From assembly GCF_001592285.1 (NCBI RefSeq), contig NZ_BCWQ01000003.1, positions 124,001 to 188,000 of the forward strand: a stretch of DNA of 64,000 bases. The letters run 5' to 3'. Of the stretch, positions 23,813 through 31,972 are shown in pieces. This stretch comes from Hydrogenophaga pseudoflava NBRC 102511. GTDB lineage: Bacteria; Pseudomonadota; Gammaproteobacteria; Burkholderiales; Burkholderiaceae_C. The notes beneath the pieces are model-generated. The model was not told the origin of the DNA and did not search any database. It was given only the letters and a program-made list of their open reading frames with translations. Numbering within the stretch: position 1 is the first letter of the stretch; each line of letters starts with the position of its first letter. The position numbers and the translations under genes are program-made.

Positions 23813-25162
23813 TTGCGAGACCTGGTCGGCCGCACCGTGTTGCTTCGAGACAGCCGCCTCTGGCTGCTGCTTCTCTGCGCCCTGCACGCCGTGGTCCACC
23901 AGGCCGGCTTTCACGCCGTCTGGCTGGACCCGGACCAGCTGGTGGTGGCCGACCAGGCCGCCTGGATGGCGCGCGGCGAGTTCCATGAACCCTTTTTCTA
24001 CGGCCAGGCCTACCTGCTGCCGTTCGAGGCCTACCTCGCCGTGCCCGCGGTCTGGCTGGGCCTGGACCCGCTGGTGGGGGTCAAGGCGGTGGCGGCGCTG
24101 AGCTTCTACATGCCCTGGGTGCTGACCACCTGGTGGCTGGGCCGCGAACGGCCCTGGGCGGCGCTGGGCGTGACCGTGCTGTTCTTCGCGCTGCCGCTGG
24201 AGTACACGCTGGCCGCGGCGCTGCCGCGCGGCTTCATCACCGGCATCGCGCTGGCCTGGCTGGGCCTGGCCCTGCTGCTGCGCCCGGCGCCTGCCCCGGC
24301 GGGAGCACAGATCGGCTGGGCGGCGCTTGTGGGCTTCTGCACTGGCTCGTACATGAGCAATGTGCTGATGCTGCCGGCCCTGGTGTTCCTGCCCGACCGG
24401 CGGCGCTGGCTGCTGGCCGGGGCCGGGCTGCTGCTGGGCTATGCGCTGTTCAAGGCGCTGGGCCTGTTCTACGTGTGGAACCCCGACCATGTGGTGCATC
24501 GGTTTCCCGACCTGGCATTCACTCCGGGCTACCTGCTGGGCAACCTGCAGAACCCCGACGTGGTGGTGGCACTCGGCGGCCTGCTGCTGCTGGGCCTGGG
24601 CGCCGGGGCGCTGGTGATGAGGGCCGAACGGCGCGACCCGGCGTCGCTGGCGGGCACAGACGGCTGGCGCTGGACGCTGGGCGCCGCAGGTCTGGCGCTG
24701 CTCATCGTACTGATGGTGGGCAACAACAAGTTCGCCGAGTACAACGCCGGCTCGCCCTTCTTCTCGCTCTACCGGATGATGCTGCCGCTGCCCTTGCTGG
24801 CGCTGCTGGTGATCGCGCGCTGGGCGCCCACCGGGCAGGCCTGGCGGGTGCCGCTGTGGGGCGGGCTGGTACTGGCGGTGGCGCTGGCCGGGGTGCAGCT
24901 GGGGCGCTTCGTCTTGGGCCAGGAGCGCTTCATCGAGGCCGCGACCACGCTCGAACCCGTGACCCGCGACAAGCTGCGCCGCGTCTGCAAGCGGCTGGCG
25001 CAGGACTGGCGCCGCAGCGGCGAGCCGTATGTGGTGCTGCCGCACCGCGACGACCTGCGGGCCTACGGTTGCCATGCGCTGTACGGGGTGCCGGTGGTGC
25101 AGAGCGACTACGAGCGGCGCACCTGGTTGCGGCGGCGGTTCGAGCGGGACGCGGCGCAGTGA
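23813..25162 (+). CDS. Polytopic membrane protein, GT-C glycosyltransferase-like, unknown substrate
   Basis: About 449 residues with roughly 10 hydrophobic segments. There is no ATG near the 5' end: TTG at 23813 or GTG at 23837 are the candidate starts, both weak in Shine-Dalgarno. After the first membrane segment comes 'WLDPDQLVVADQAAWMARGEF', an acidic DPDQ in the first outside loop as in GT-C glycosyltransferases that use lipid-linked sugars. The C-terminal 90 residues are soluble (RRVCKRLAQDWRRSGEPYVVLPH). It follows potI by 5 bp on the same strand. No link between polyamine uptake and glycosylation is evident, so it may be an unrelated passenger. The family call is by resemblance only. 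Confidence 0.6.
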   Translation: MRDLVGRTVLLRDSRLWLLLLCALHAVVHQAGFHAVWLDPDQLVVADQAAWMARGEFHEPFFYGQAYLLPFEAYLAVPAVWLGLDPLVGVKAVAALSFYMPWVLTTWWLGRERPWAALGVTVLFFALPLEYTLAAALPRGFITGIALAWLGLALLLRPAPAPAGAQIGWAALVGFCTGSYMSNVLMLPALVFLPDRRRWLLAGAGLLLGYALFKALGLFYVWNPDHVVHRFPDLAFTPGYLLGNLQNPDVVVALGGLLLLGLGAGALVMRAERRDPASLAGTDGWRWTLGAAGLALLIVLMVGNNKFAEYNAGSPFFSLYRMMLPLPLLALLVIARWAPTGQAWRVPLWGGLVLAVALAGVQLGRFVLGQERFIEAATTLEPVTRDKLRRVCKRLAQDWRRSGEPYVVLPHRDDLRAYGCHALYGVPVVQSDYERRTWLRRRFERDAAQ

Positions 25163-25223
25163 ACGGGCTTCCCACGCGCCACCGCTGAGTCCACTCGGCC
25201 CTTCCGGGCGTTGGAAGTGGACG

Positions 25224-25243
25224 CAACATTTCACGGGATGTTG
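25224..25243. promoter_or_regulatory. Inverted repeat upstream of the aldehyde dehydrogenase gene
   Basis: CAACAT (25224-25229) and ATGTTG (25238-25243) flank 8 bp, about 40 bp before the puuC-like start, in the only sizeable gap (120 bp) between the transporter region and puuC. Candidate operator for a polyamine regulator; no regulator can be assigned. Confidence 0.35.
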
Positions 25244-25282
25244 TCTTAGCATGGTGCCAATTCAATGTGGAGACCCGTGCCC

Positions 25283-26761
25283 ATGTCCGACACCACCATC
25301 CCTTCCTTCGACGGCCGCGCCCTCATCAACGGTGAGCGCGTCGCCGCCCGCGACGGCCAGCTGTTCGACTGCCTCTCGCCGGTCGACGGCCGCGTGCTGA
25401 CCCAGGTGGCCCGCTGCGGCCAGGCCGACATCGACGCCGCCGTGGCCGCCGCCCGCGCCGCTTTTGAAGACCGCCGCTGGGCCGGCAAGGCGCCCGCGCA
25501 GCGCAAGCGCGTGATGCTCAGGTTCGCCGAGCTGATCCAGGCCAACGGCGACCTGCTGGCGCTCACCGAGTCGCTCGACATGGGCAAGCCGGTGAAGTAC
25601 GCCAAGGGCGTGGACGTGAACAGCGCGGCCAACTGCATCCGCTGGTACGGCGAGGCGGTGGACAAGGTCTACGACGAGATCGCGCCCACGCCCGACACGG
25701 CGCTGGCCCTGATCACCCGCGAGCCGGTGGGCGTGGTCGGCGTCATCGTGCCCTGGAACTACCCGATGATCATGGCGGCCTGGAAGATCGCGCCGGCCCT
25801 GGCCGCGGGCAACTCGGTGGTGCTCAAGCCGTCCGAGAAAAGCCCTCTGACCGCGCTCAAGCTGGCCGAGCTGGCGCTGGAAGCCGGCATCCCTGCGGGC
25901 GTGTTCAACGTGGTGACCGGCTACGGCCCTGAGGCCGGTTCGCCGCTGGCGCTGCACATGGACGTGGACTGCATCGCCTTCACCGGCAGCACCCGCGTGG
26001 GCAAGCAGATCCACGTGATGGCCGGGCAGAGCAACCTCAAGCGCGCCTGGACCGAGCTGGGCGGCAAGTCGCCCAACATCGTGTTCGCCGACTGCCCGGA
26101 CCTGGACAAGGCGGTGGAGGCCTCGGTGGGCAGCATCTTCTTCAACCAGGGCGAGAGCTGCAACGCGCCCTCGCGCCTGTTCGTCGAGGCCTCGATCAAG
26201 GACGCCTTCCTGGAGAAGGCGCTCAAGCTGGTGCCGCAGTACCAGCCGGCCAACCCGCTGGACAAGAACACCGTCATGGGCGCCATCGTCGACCAGGTGC
26301 AGCTGGACAACGTGATGCGCTACATCGGCCTGGGCCAGAGCGAAGGTGCCAAGCTGCTGGCCGGTGGCGAGCGCGTGGCGCCGGTGGCCGGCGGCTGCTA
26401 CGTGCAGCCCACCATCTTCGACGGCGTGACCAACAGCATGACCATCGCGCGCGAAGAGATCTTCGGCCCGGTGCTGTCGGTGCTCTCGTTCACCGACGCG
26501 GCCGACGTGGTGAAGCAGGCCAACAACAACATCTACGGCCTGCAGGCCGCGGTGTGGACGCGCGACATCAACAAGGCGCATGGCGTGGCCCGCGCGCTGC
26601 GCGCGGGCACGGTGCACGTGAACTCCTACGACGAGGACGACATCACGGTGCCCTTCGGTGGCTTCAAGCAGAGCGGGGTGGGGCGCGACAAGTCGCTGCA
26701 CGCGTTCGACAAGTACACCGAGACCAAAACCACCTGGATCCGCATCGACAGCCCGGTCTGA
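25283..26761 (+). CDS. puuC: Gamma-glutamyl-gamma-aminobutyraldehyde dehydrogenase-like ALDH
   Basis: 492 residues of the NAD(P)+ aldehyde dehydrogenase superfamily. VPWNYPMIMAAWKIAPALAAGN near residue 160 and 'FTGSTRVGK' near 232 form the cofactor site. ELGGKSPNIV near 261 carries the general-base Glu, and FNQGESCNAPSR near 295 the catalytic Cys. The sequence is PuuC/betaine aldehyde dehydrogenase-like and, with PuuA, B and D encoded nearby, would oxidise gamma-glutamylaminobutyraldehyde. Start at MSDTTIPSF, with TGGAGA 15 nt upstream. The second GS-like gene begins 2 bp after the stop. Confidence 0.9.
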   Translation: MSDTTIPSFDGRALINGERVAARDGQLFDCLSPVDGRVLTQVARCGQADIDAAVAAARAAFEDRRWAGKAPAQRKRVMLRFAELIQANGDLLALTESLDMGKPVKYAKGVDVNSAANCIRWYGEAVDKVYDEIAPTPDTALALITREPVGVVGVIVPWNYPMIMAAWKIAPALAAGNSVVLKPSEKSPLTALKLAELALEAGIPAGVFNVVTGYGPEAGSPLALHMDVDCIAFTGSTRVGKQIHVMAGQSNLKRAWTELGGKSPNIVFADCPDLDKAVEASVGSIFFNQGESCNAPSRLFVEASIKDAFLEKALKLVPQYQPANPLDKNTVMGAIVDQVQLDNVMRYIGLGQSEGAKLLAGGERVAPVAGGCYVQPTIFDGVTNSMTIAREEIFGPVLSVLSFTDAADVVKQANNNIYGLQAAVWTRDINKAHGVARALRAGTVHVNSYDEDDITVPFGGFKQSGVGRDKSLHAFDKYTETKTTWIRIDSPV

Positions 26762-26763
26762 AG

Positions 26764-28089
26764 ATGCTGGCGCAGCGCATCGAGGCCCTGCGCGAGCAGG
26801 GCATCCACACGGTGATGGCCACCTTCACCGACCTGCACGGCGTGCCCAAGGGCAAGCTGGTGCCGCTCGATGCCCTGCCCGACGCTGTGGCCACGGGGGC
26901 CGGCTTTGCGGGCCCCAGCATCTGGGGCACGGGCCTGCCGCGCATGGGCGCGCGCGGCGAGTACCACGGCCGCGTGGTGCCCGAGAGCCTGCGGCCGCTG
27001 CCCTGGCTGCCGGGGGTGGCGCACGCGGTGTGCGATGGCTTTGCGGGTGGGCAGCCGCTGGACACCTGCTCGCGCCAGATGCTGCGGCGCCAGCTGGTGC
27101 GCCTGCGTGAACGCGGCTGGACCTTCCACGTCGGCATCGAGCCCGAGTTCTTCCTGCTGCGCCGGGGCGCCGACGGCCGCTGGGGCGTGGCCGACGGCGA
27201 GGACCGGCTCGGCAAGCCGTCCTACGACCTCAAGGCCATGGTGCGCAACCACGGCTTTCTGGACGACATGCGGCGCCATCTGGGCGCGCTCGGTTTCGAG
27301 CTGCAGCAGATGGACCACGAGGACGCGACGGGCCAGTACGAGATCAACTACCGCTTCGACGAGGCCCTGGCCGCGGCCGACCGCTACCAGCTCTTCAAGC
27401 TCACCGCGCACGCGGTGGCGCAGCAGCACGGCCAGGTGTTCTCCTGCATGCCCAAGCCGCTGGCGGGTGCGCCGGGCAGCGGCCTGCATTTCCACCTCAG
27501 CCTGACGGACGCCGATGGCAAACCCGTGATGGCCGACGCCGGCGGGCCAATGGGTCTGAGTGCCACCGGCCTGCGGTTCGCGGCCGGCCTGCTGGAGCAC
27601 GGCGATGCCCTGGCCGCGTTGTGTGCACCCACGGTCAACAGCTACAAGCGGCTGGCGGTCAGCGAGAGCGCGTCGGGCACCACCTGGTCGCCGGTGTGGA
27701 AAGCGGCGGGCGACAACAACCGCACCTGCCTCGTGCGCACGGTGGCCGGCCGCATCGAGTGGCGCCTGCCCGACCCTTCATGCAATGTGTACGCGGCGCT
27801 GGCGGCGACGCTGGCCGCGGGGCTGGACGGCATCGACCGCGAGCTGCCCGCGCCTGAGGCCGTCGACGCCGACCTCTACCAGCGCCACGCAGCCGGCGAG
27901 ACGCTGCCGCCGCGGCTGCCGCGCGACCTGCACGAGGCCCTGGCCGCGCTGCGCAGCGACGCCATCCTGCGCGACGACCTGGGTGAGGCCTTCTGCGAGC
28001 AATTCCTCGCGCTCAAGCGCGCCGAGTGGGACGCGTACGCGCAGCAGGTGAGCGACTGGGAGCTGGCGCGCTACGCGGACGGGTTCTGA
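26764..28089 (+). CDS. Type III glutamine-synthetase-like ligase (GlnT/PuuA paralogue)
   Basis: 441 residues. GS motifs: 'FTDLHGVPKGKLVP' in the beta-grasp domain, 'GIEPEFFLL' near 134, 'DHEDATGQYEINY' near 188, 'GSGLHFHLSL' near 240 and 'NNRTCLVRT' near 319. It is about as different from the puuA-like protein at 16631 as families within GS allow, and is closer to GlnT-type gamma-glutamyl ligases. Its 2-bp linkage to the aldehyde dehydrogenase points to a gamma-glutamylation step for another amine (ethanolamine or methylamine class, for instance) or a true glutamine synthetase role; sequence alone does not decide. Confidence 0.85.
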   Translation: MLAQRIEALREQGIHTVMATFTDLHGVPKGKLVPLDALPDAVATGAGFAGPSIWGTGLPRMGARGEYHGRVVPESLRPLPWLPGVAHAVCDGFAGGQPLDTCSRQMLRRQLVRLRERGWTFHVGIEPEFFLLRRGADGRWGVADGEDRLGKPSYDLKAMVRNHGFLDDMRRHLGALGFELQQMDHEDATGQYEINYRFDEALAAADRYQLFKLTAHAVAQQHGQVFSCMPKPLAGAPGSGLHFHLSLTDADGKPVMADAGGPMGLSATGLRFAAGLLEHGDALAALCAPTVNSYKRLAVSESASGTTWSPVWKAAGDNNRTCLVRTVAGRIEWRLPDPSCNVYAALAATLAAGLDGIDRELPAPEAVDADLYQRHAAGETLPPRLPRDLHEALAALRSDAILRDDLGEAFCEQFLALKRAEWDAYAQQVSDWELARYADGF

Positions 28090-28095
28090 GGCGCC

Positions 28096-28869
28096 TCAGG
28101 TCTTGTACGACGGGTCGCTGCGGTCGAGCTTGCGCAGCAGCGCCGGCCAGGCCAGCATCGCGCCCTGCCCGGCGGTCGCGATCTTCATCACCTCGGCCAT
28201 GCCGGCGAGGATGCGCGGGTCCACCTGGGTGAGCTCACCGCCGCCGGCCAGCGCGTCGATCTGGATGCGGCAGGTGTTCTCGAAGGTGTACATCGAGAGG
28301 AAGGCGTCCGGGATCGAGCTGCCCACGGTCAGCAGGCCGTGGTTGCGCAGCACGAGGAAGTTGGCGCGGCCGAGGTCGGCCTGCAGCCGCGGCTTCTCGT
28401 CGGGGCGGAAGGCCACGCCTTCGTAAGCGTGGTACGCGAGCGAGGCGAGCACGAAAGTGCTCTGCTGGCTGATGGGCAGGATGCCGGCCTTCTGCGCGCT
28501 GACCGCCACGCCCGCGCGGGTGTGGGTGTGCAGCACGCACTGCACCTCGGGCCGCGCCTCGTGCACCGCGCTGTGGATGACGAAGCCGGCCGGGTTGACC
28601 GGGAAGGGCGAGTCCAGCAGCTTGTTGCACTGCATGTCGACCTTGACCAGGCTGGACGCCGTGATCTCGTCGAACATGAGTCCGTAGGGATTGATCAGGA
28701 ACTGGTGTTCGCCGCCGGTGACGCTGTCGGGCAGCTTGGCGCTGATGTGGGTGAACACCAGGTCGGACCAGCCGTAGGCGGCGACGAGCCGGTAGCAGGC
28801 CGCGAGGTCGCAGCGGATCTGCCATTCCTCGGCGCTGACCGAGTCCTTGAGCGAGGGGATGTTGAGCAT
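28096..28869 (-). CDS. Class II aldolase/adducin family protein
   Basis: 257 residues. Zn ligands are visible in CVLHTHTRAGVAVS (HTH near residue 117) and in FLVLRNHGLLTVG (His near 180). The N-terminal half has 'GWSDLVFTHISAKLP' typical of the adducin-like class II aldolases. The reaction is unknown; members cleave or epimerise phosphorylated sugars or decarboxylate hydroxy acids. Start chosen at MLNIPSLKDSV; seven extra upstream residues are Arg-rich and unlike the family. It converges on the GS-like gene with a 6-bp gap. Confidence 0.88.
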   Translation of the reverse strand: MLNIPSLKDSVSAEEWQIRCDLAACYRLVAAYGWSDLVFTHISAKLPDSVTGGEHQFLINPYGLMFDEITASSLVKVDMQCNKLLDSPFPVNPAGFVIHSAVHEARPEVQCVLHTHTRAGVAVSAQKAGILPISQQSTFVLASLAYHAYEGVAFRPDEKPRLQADLGRANFLVLRNHGLLTVGSSIPDAFLSMYTFENTCRIQIDALAGGGELTQVDPRILAGMAEVMKIATAGQGAMLAWPALLRKLDRSDPSYKT

Positions 28870-28966
28870 GCCGTGTCTCCTGCGCCGCACCGGGGTGCGC
28901 GGCGGTGCGCGACATGGTCGCGCGGACCCGGCATGCGGGCTGTCGCAGGTCCGACAGCCGCGGGGC

Positions 28967-29158
28967 TTACTTCTTCATCGAGCAGGTGTTGAAGCCGAGC
29001 AGGGCATACGGCGGGCACCAGCTCATCAGCCCGGTCAGCAGGGGCACGACGCCGATGTAGCCCCAGAGGCCGATGGTGCCGGTGGCGGCGGCGGCGATGA
29101 GGGCGAGGCCGACGACGATGCGGAGGGTGCGGTCAACGCCGCCAACGTTCTTGGTCAT
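28967..29158 (-). CDS. DUF2892 small inner-membrane protein
   Basis: 63 residues. The N-terminal MTKNVGGVDRTLRIVVG is the family signature (NvGxxDRxlR), followed by two membrane segments and a Cys-containing end (SWCPPYALLGFNTC). The domain occurs alone or fused to rhodanese (YgaP). A Crp/Fnr regulator gene lies directly upstream on the same strand and a perfect Crp-type palindrome lies 64-79 bp before the ATG, so control by that regulator is likely. The function of the family is unknown; association with sulfur or redox stress is inferred from YgaP. Confidence 0.9.
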   Translation of the reverse strand: MTKNVGGVDRTLRIVVGLALIAAAATGTIGLWGYIGVVPLLTGLMSWCPPYALLGFNTCSMKK

Positions 29159-29221
29159 GTGAATCTCCTGTGGGTGAAAGAGGGTGCGGACGTATTGGAG
29201 CCGCAGCGGCCCCGGTCGGTC

Positions 29222-29237
29222 TGTGACCGCGGTCACA
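29222..29237. promoter_or_regulatory. Perfect Crp/Fnr-family palindrome upstream of the DUF2892 gene
   Basis: TGTGACCGCGGTCACA is a 16-bp perfect palindrome and matches TGTGA-N6-TCACA. It is centred about 71 bp upstream of the DUF2892 ATG and 20 bp downstream of the neighbouring regulator gene's stop. Confidence 0.7.
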
Positions 29238-29257
29238 CAGGAAATGCCGGGCCGGGC

Positions 29258-29911
29258 TCAGCCGGCCTGGCCGGCGGCCAGCGTGCGCAGGCCGGCGCTG
29301 TCCTTGATGGCGATGCTCTCGCGCGAGAGCTCGACCAGGCCGTCGCGCTCGAAGCGGTGCAGCAGCCGCGTGACGATCTCGCGCACCGTGCCCAGCTCGT
29401 CGGCCAGCGCCTGGTGGGTGGTCTTGAGCGTCTGGCCGTGGCCGAGCAGGGCGGCGGCGAGGCGGCTGTCCAGGCGCTGGAAGGCGATGGCCTCGATCAG
29501 GCCGGTGAGGTCGGCCATGCGCGCTGCGAACAGGCCCAGCACGTACTCGCGGAACCCGGCATCCGCCAGCGCGGCCTGGAAGTCCTGCGGCGGCAGCAGG
29601 CACAGCGTGGTCTGGCTGGTGGCCACGCCGCGCGCGGTCAGCGGCTGGTGGGCGAACAGGCCGGCCGAGGACACCAGGCACATCTCGCCGGGGGCGACGC
29701 GGTAGAGCTCCAGCTCGCGGCCGTTGGCCGCGCTGCGCGAGACCCGCACCTCGCCGGACAGCACCAGCGGAAAGCCCTGGCAGGGGTCGTTCTCGCGGAA
29801 CAGCCGGGTGCCGGCGGGCACGGTCATGGGGGATAGTCGGGCCACCAGCGCCGGCAGTCCGGCCAGCGCGGGGTACAGCGTCAGCAGGTCGGGCGGGGTG
29901 GTCTGGGACAT
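29258..29911 (-). CDS. Crp/Fnr-family transcriptional regulator
   Basis: 217 residues: cyclic-nucleotide-binding-like beta-roll at about 10-120 (VPAGTRLFRENDPCQGFPLVLSG), dimer helix at about 125-145, and a winged helix near 165-205 (ALADELGTVREIVTRLLHRFERDGLV). There is no N-terminal Fe-S Cys cluster as in FNR. Start chosen at MSQTTPPDLL: on the minus strand a perfect TACAAT hexamer ends 7 nt before this ATG, suggesting a leaderless transcript. It probably acts on the adjacent DUF2892 gene through the palindrome at 29222. Ligand unknown. Confidence 0.88.
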   Translation of the reverse strand: MSQTTPPDLLTLYPALAGLPALVARLSPMTVPAGTRLFRENDPCQGFPLVLSGEVRVSRSAANGRELELYRVAPGEMCLVSSAGLFAHQPLTARGVATSQTTLCLLPPQDFQAALADAGFREYVLGLFAARMADLTGLIEAIAFQRLDSRLAAALLGHGQTLKTTHQALADELGTVREIVTRLLHRFERDGLVELSRESIAIKDSAGLRTLAAGQAG

Positions 29912-30047
29912 GCGGCGCATTGTAGGGGCGGGGGCTTGTCCGAGGGAGGGAGATGCGAACGCACGGTCAAAGTTCATTCGAAATTTTTGAATTCAGGCTT
30001 CAAGCGCTTTTGACCCGGGCGGCGCGGCCCATCCCTACACTGCCGCC

Positions 30048-30593
30048 ATGGTTACCACCTCCGTCACCCCCTACCACCCGCTGGCCCGGACCCTGCACTG
30101 GGCGCTGGCCCTGCTCATCGTGGGCAATTTCGCGCTGGGCCTCTACATGGCGGACCTGCCGTTCTCGCCCGCCCGGCTGCAGTACTACAGCTGGCACAAG
30201 TGGGCTGGTGTGCTGGTGCTCGCTTTCTCCGCAGTCCGCCTGCTCACCCGCATCCTGAAATCGCCGCCCGCGCTGCCCCCGGCCATCGAGGCCGCCATGC
30301 CCGGCTGGCAGAAGCTGGCCCACCACGCCACCCACATCGGCCTGTACGCCCTGTTTTTTGCCGTGCCGCTCAGCGGTTGGGCCTTCAGCTCGGCCGCCGG
30401 TTTCCCGGTGGTGCTGTTCGGCGTGCTGCCGCTGCCCGACTTCGTGCCGGTGAGCGAAGGCCTGGCCGATGCGCTGAAGGAAGCCCACAAGATCGCAGCC
30501 CTGTCCATGGCGGGCCTGGTGCTGTTGCACGTGGCCGGGGCGCTCAAGCACCACTTTGTCGACCGCGACGGCCTGATGTCCAGAATGACTTGA
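30048..30593 (+). CDS. Cytochrome b561-family membrane protein
   Basis: 181 residues with four membrane helices and His ligands placed as in bacterial cytochrome b561: YHPLARTLHWALAL near residue 9, SWHKWAGVLVL near 49, HHATHIGLYALFF near 92 and LLHVAGALKHHF near 162. These di-haem b proteins move electrons from quinol or to periplasmic acceptors. It is followed by two YceI genes; the b561-YceI pairing is widespread and suggests joint work with an isoprenoid quinone bound by YceI. A TACACT hexamer ends 6 nt before the ATG (probable leaderless start). Confidence 0.92.
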   Translation: MVTTSVTPYHPLARTLHWALALLIVGNFALGLYMADLPFSPARLQYYSWHKWAGVLVLAFSAVRLLTRILKSPPALPPAIEAAMPGWQKLAHHATHIGLYALFFAVPLSGWAFSSAAGFPVVLFGVLPLPDFVPVSEGLADALKEAHKIAALSMAGLVLLHVAGALKHHFVDRDGLMSRMT

Positions 30594-30690
30594 CCCCCCC
30601 CTGCGCCGCTTCGCGTCTTCCCCCAGGGGGACGCCGCCAGTGGCCCGGCAGAGCCGGTTCCACGGCAGCCTTGGAGGCTGGCGCGACTCG
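30594..30690 (+). repeat. Post-stop GC-rich intergenic repeat, copy 2
   Basis: Begins at the base after the cytochrome b561 stop: a seven-C run, CTGCGCCGCTTCGCGTC, CCCCCAGGGGG, GACGCCGCC, GGCCCGGCAGAGCCGGTTCC and ACGGCA. Block order and spacing match copy 1 at 1822-1920 on the opposite strand. The GCGTC/GACGC plus CCCC/GGGG elements can pair into a hairpin. Confidence 0.65.
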
Positions 30691-30718
30691 AACCTTTTTG
30701 GCTTGTTGGAGTATTGAA

Positions 30719-31282
30719 ATGAAAACCCGTTTGTTGTCCCTGGCGCTGGTCGCCGCAAGCCTCTCGCCGCTGGCCGTGCAGGCGCAGCAGGCCATCGTGC
30801 CCGCCCAGAGCGAGGTCGCCTTCACCAGCCGCCAGATGGGCGTGCCGGTGGACGGCAAGTTCAAGAGCTTCAGCGCCCAGGTGGCGTTCGACCCGGCCAA
30901 GCTGGCCACCAGCAGCATCGCTTTCACCGTGGACACCGGCAGCGCCGACATCAGCCGCGAAGCCAACGCCGAGTTGCCCAAGGCCACCTGGTTCAACGTG
31001 GCCCAGTTCCCCAAGGCCACCTTCCAGTCCAGCGCCATCAAGCGCATCGACGCCACTAAGTACGAAGTGGCCGGCAAGCTGAGCATCAAGGGCGTGAGCA
31101 GCGACGTGGTCGTGCCCGTCACGCTGGCGCAGAACGGCGCCACCACCGTGGCCAGCGGCGCCTTCCCCATCAAGCGCCTGACCTTCCGCATCGGCGAGAA
31201 GGAGTGGGCCGACACCTCGATGGTCGCCGACGAGGTGCAGGTGAAATTCAAGATCGCCCTGACCGGCGTGCCCAAGCTCTGA
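30719..31282 (+). CDS. YceI-family periplasmic protein
   Basis: 187 residues with a signal peptide (MKTRLLSLALVAASLSPLAVQA). The mature domain is the YceI lipocalin-like barrel: AIVPAQSEVAFTSRQMGVPVDGKF at the start, 'FPKATFQSSAIKRI' near 105 and 'LSIKGVSSDVVVPV' near 125. YceI proteins bind polyisoprenoid or amide lipids in a long pocket. Encoded after the b561 gene and before a second YceI gene, presumably in one operon. Confidence 0.9.
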   Translation: MKTRLLSLALVAASLSPLAVQAQQAIVPAQSEVAFTSRQMGVPVDGKFKSFSAQVAFDPAKLATSSIAFTVDTGSADISREANAELPKATWFNVAQFPKATFQSSAIKRIDATKYEVAGKLSIKGVSSDVVVPVTLAQNGATTVASGAFPIKRLTFRIGEKEWADTSMVADEVQVKFKIALTGVPKL

Positions 31283-31323
31283 TTTCGCGTTTTCCTTTCC
31301 AACCTCAATCCAGGAGTTCAACC

Positions 31324-31896
31324 ATGCGCAAGTCCCTCTCCCTGCTGGCCGCCGCGGCCGTGCTCTCGACCGCCGGCATCGCCCAGGCCGCCGACTACGC
31401 GATCGACCCGACCCACACCTTCGCCACCTTCGAGATCGGCCACTTCGGCACCACGACCAACCGTGCCCGCTTTGACAAGAAGGAAGGCAAGGTCAGCTTC
31501 GACAAGGCCGCCAAGACCGGCAAGGTCGACATCAGCATCGACATCGCCTCGGTGAACTCCGGCACCGCCATGTTCGACAAGCACCTGGCCAGCGCCGAGA
31601 TCCTGAACGCCGAGAAGTTTCCCAAGGCCCAGTTCGTCTCCAGCAAGTTCGTGTTCACCGGCGACAAGGTCTCGGCCGTGGAAGGCAACCTGACCATCGC
31701 CGGCAAGACCCAGCCTGTCACGCTCAAGGCCACGCAGTTCAACTGCTACGACAGCCCCATGCTCAAGCGCGAAGTCTGCGGCGGCGACTTCGAAGCCACC
31801 ATCGACCGCACCGCCTTCGGCGTGAACTACGGCATCGACTGGGGCTTCCCCAAGAACGTGCGCCTGGTGCTGCAAGTGGAAGCTGTGAAGCAGTAA
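31324..31896 (+). CDS. YceI-family periplasmic protein (second copy)
   Basis: 190 residues with signal peptide MRKSLSLLAAAAVLSTAGIA. The mature part follows the family consensus closely: ADYAIDPTHTFATFEIGHFG, 'MFDKHLASAEILNAEKFPKA' and 'LTIAGKTQPVTLKA'. It is nearer to E. coli YceI than the upstream paralogue, and has two Cys in 'NCYDSPMLKREVCGGDF', a loop typical of the YceI subgroup. A SD-like CAGGAG precedes the ATG. A strong intrinsic terminator follows the stop, closing the b561-yceI-yceI unit. Confidence 0.93.
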   Translation: MRKSLSLLAAAAVLSTAGIAQAADYAIDPTHTFATFEIGHFGTTTNRARFDKKEGKVSFDKAAKTGKVDISIDIASVNSGTAMFDKHLASAEILNAEKFPKAQFVSSKFVFTGDKVSAVEGNLTIAGKTQPVTLKATQFNCYDSPMLKREVCGGDFEATIDRTAFGVNYGIDWGFPKNVRLVLQVEAVKQ

Positions 31897-31919
31897 TTCC
31901 TGCGCCACCGTTCCCGAAC

Positions 31920-31948
31920 AAAGGCCCGCTGCTGCGGGCCTTTTGCTT
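31920..31948 (+). terminator. Intrinsic terminator after the b561-YceI operon
   Basis: Ten-bp stem AAAGGCCCGC / GCGGGCCTTT (31920-31929 and 31934-31943) with loop TGCT and a T-rich 3' flank, 23 bp after the second YceI stop. Confidence 0.9.
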
Positions 31949-31972
31949 TGCGGGCTGCGGTACAAACGGGCG

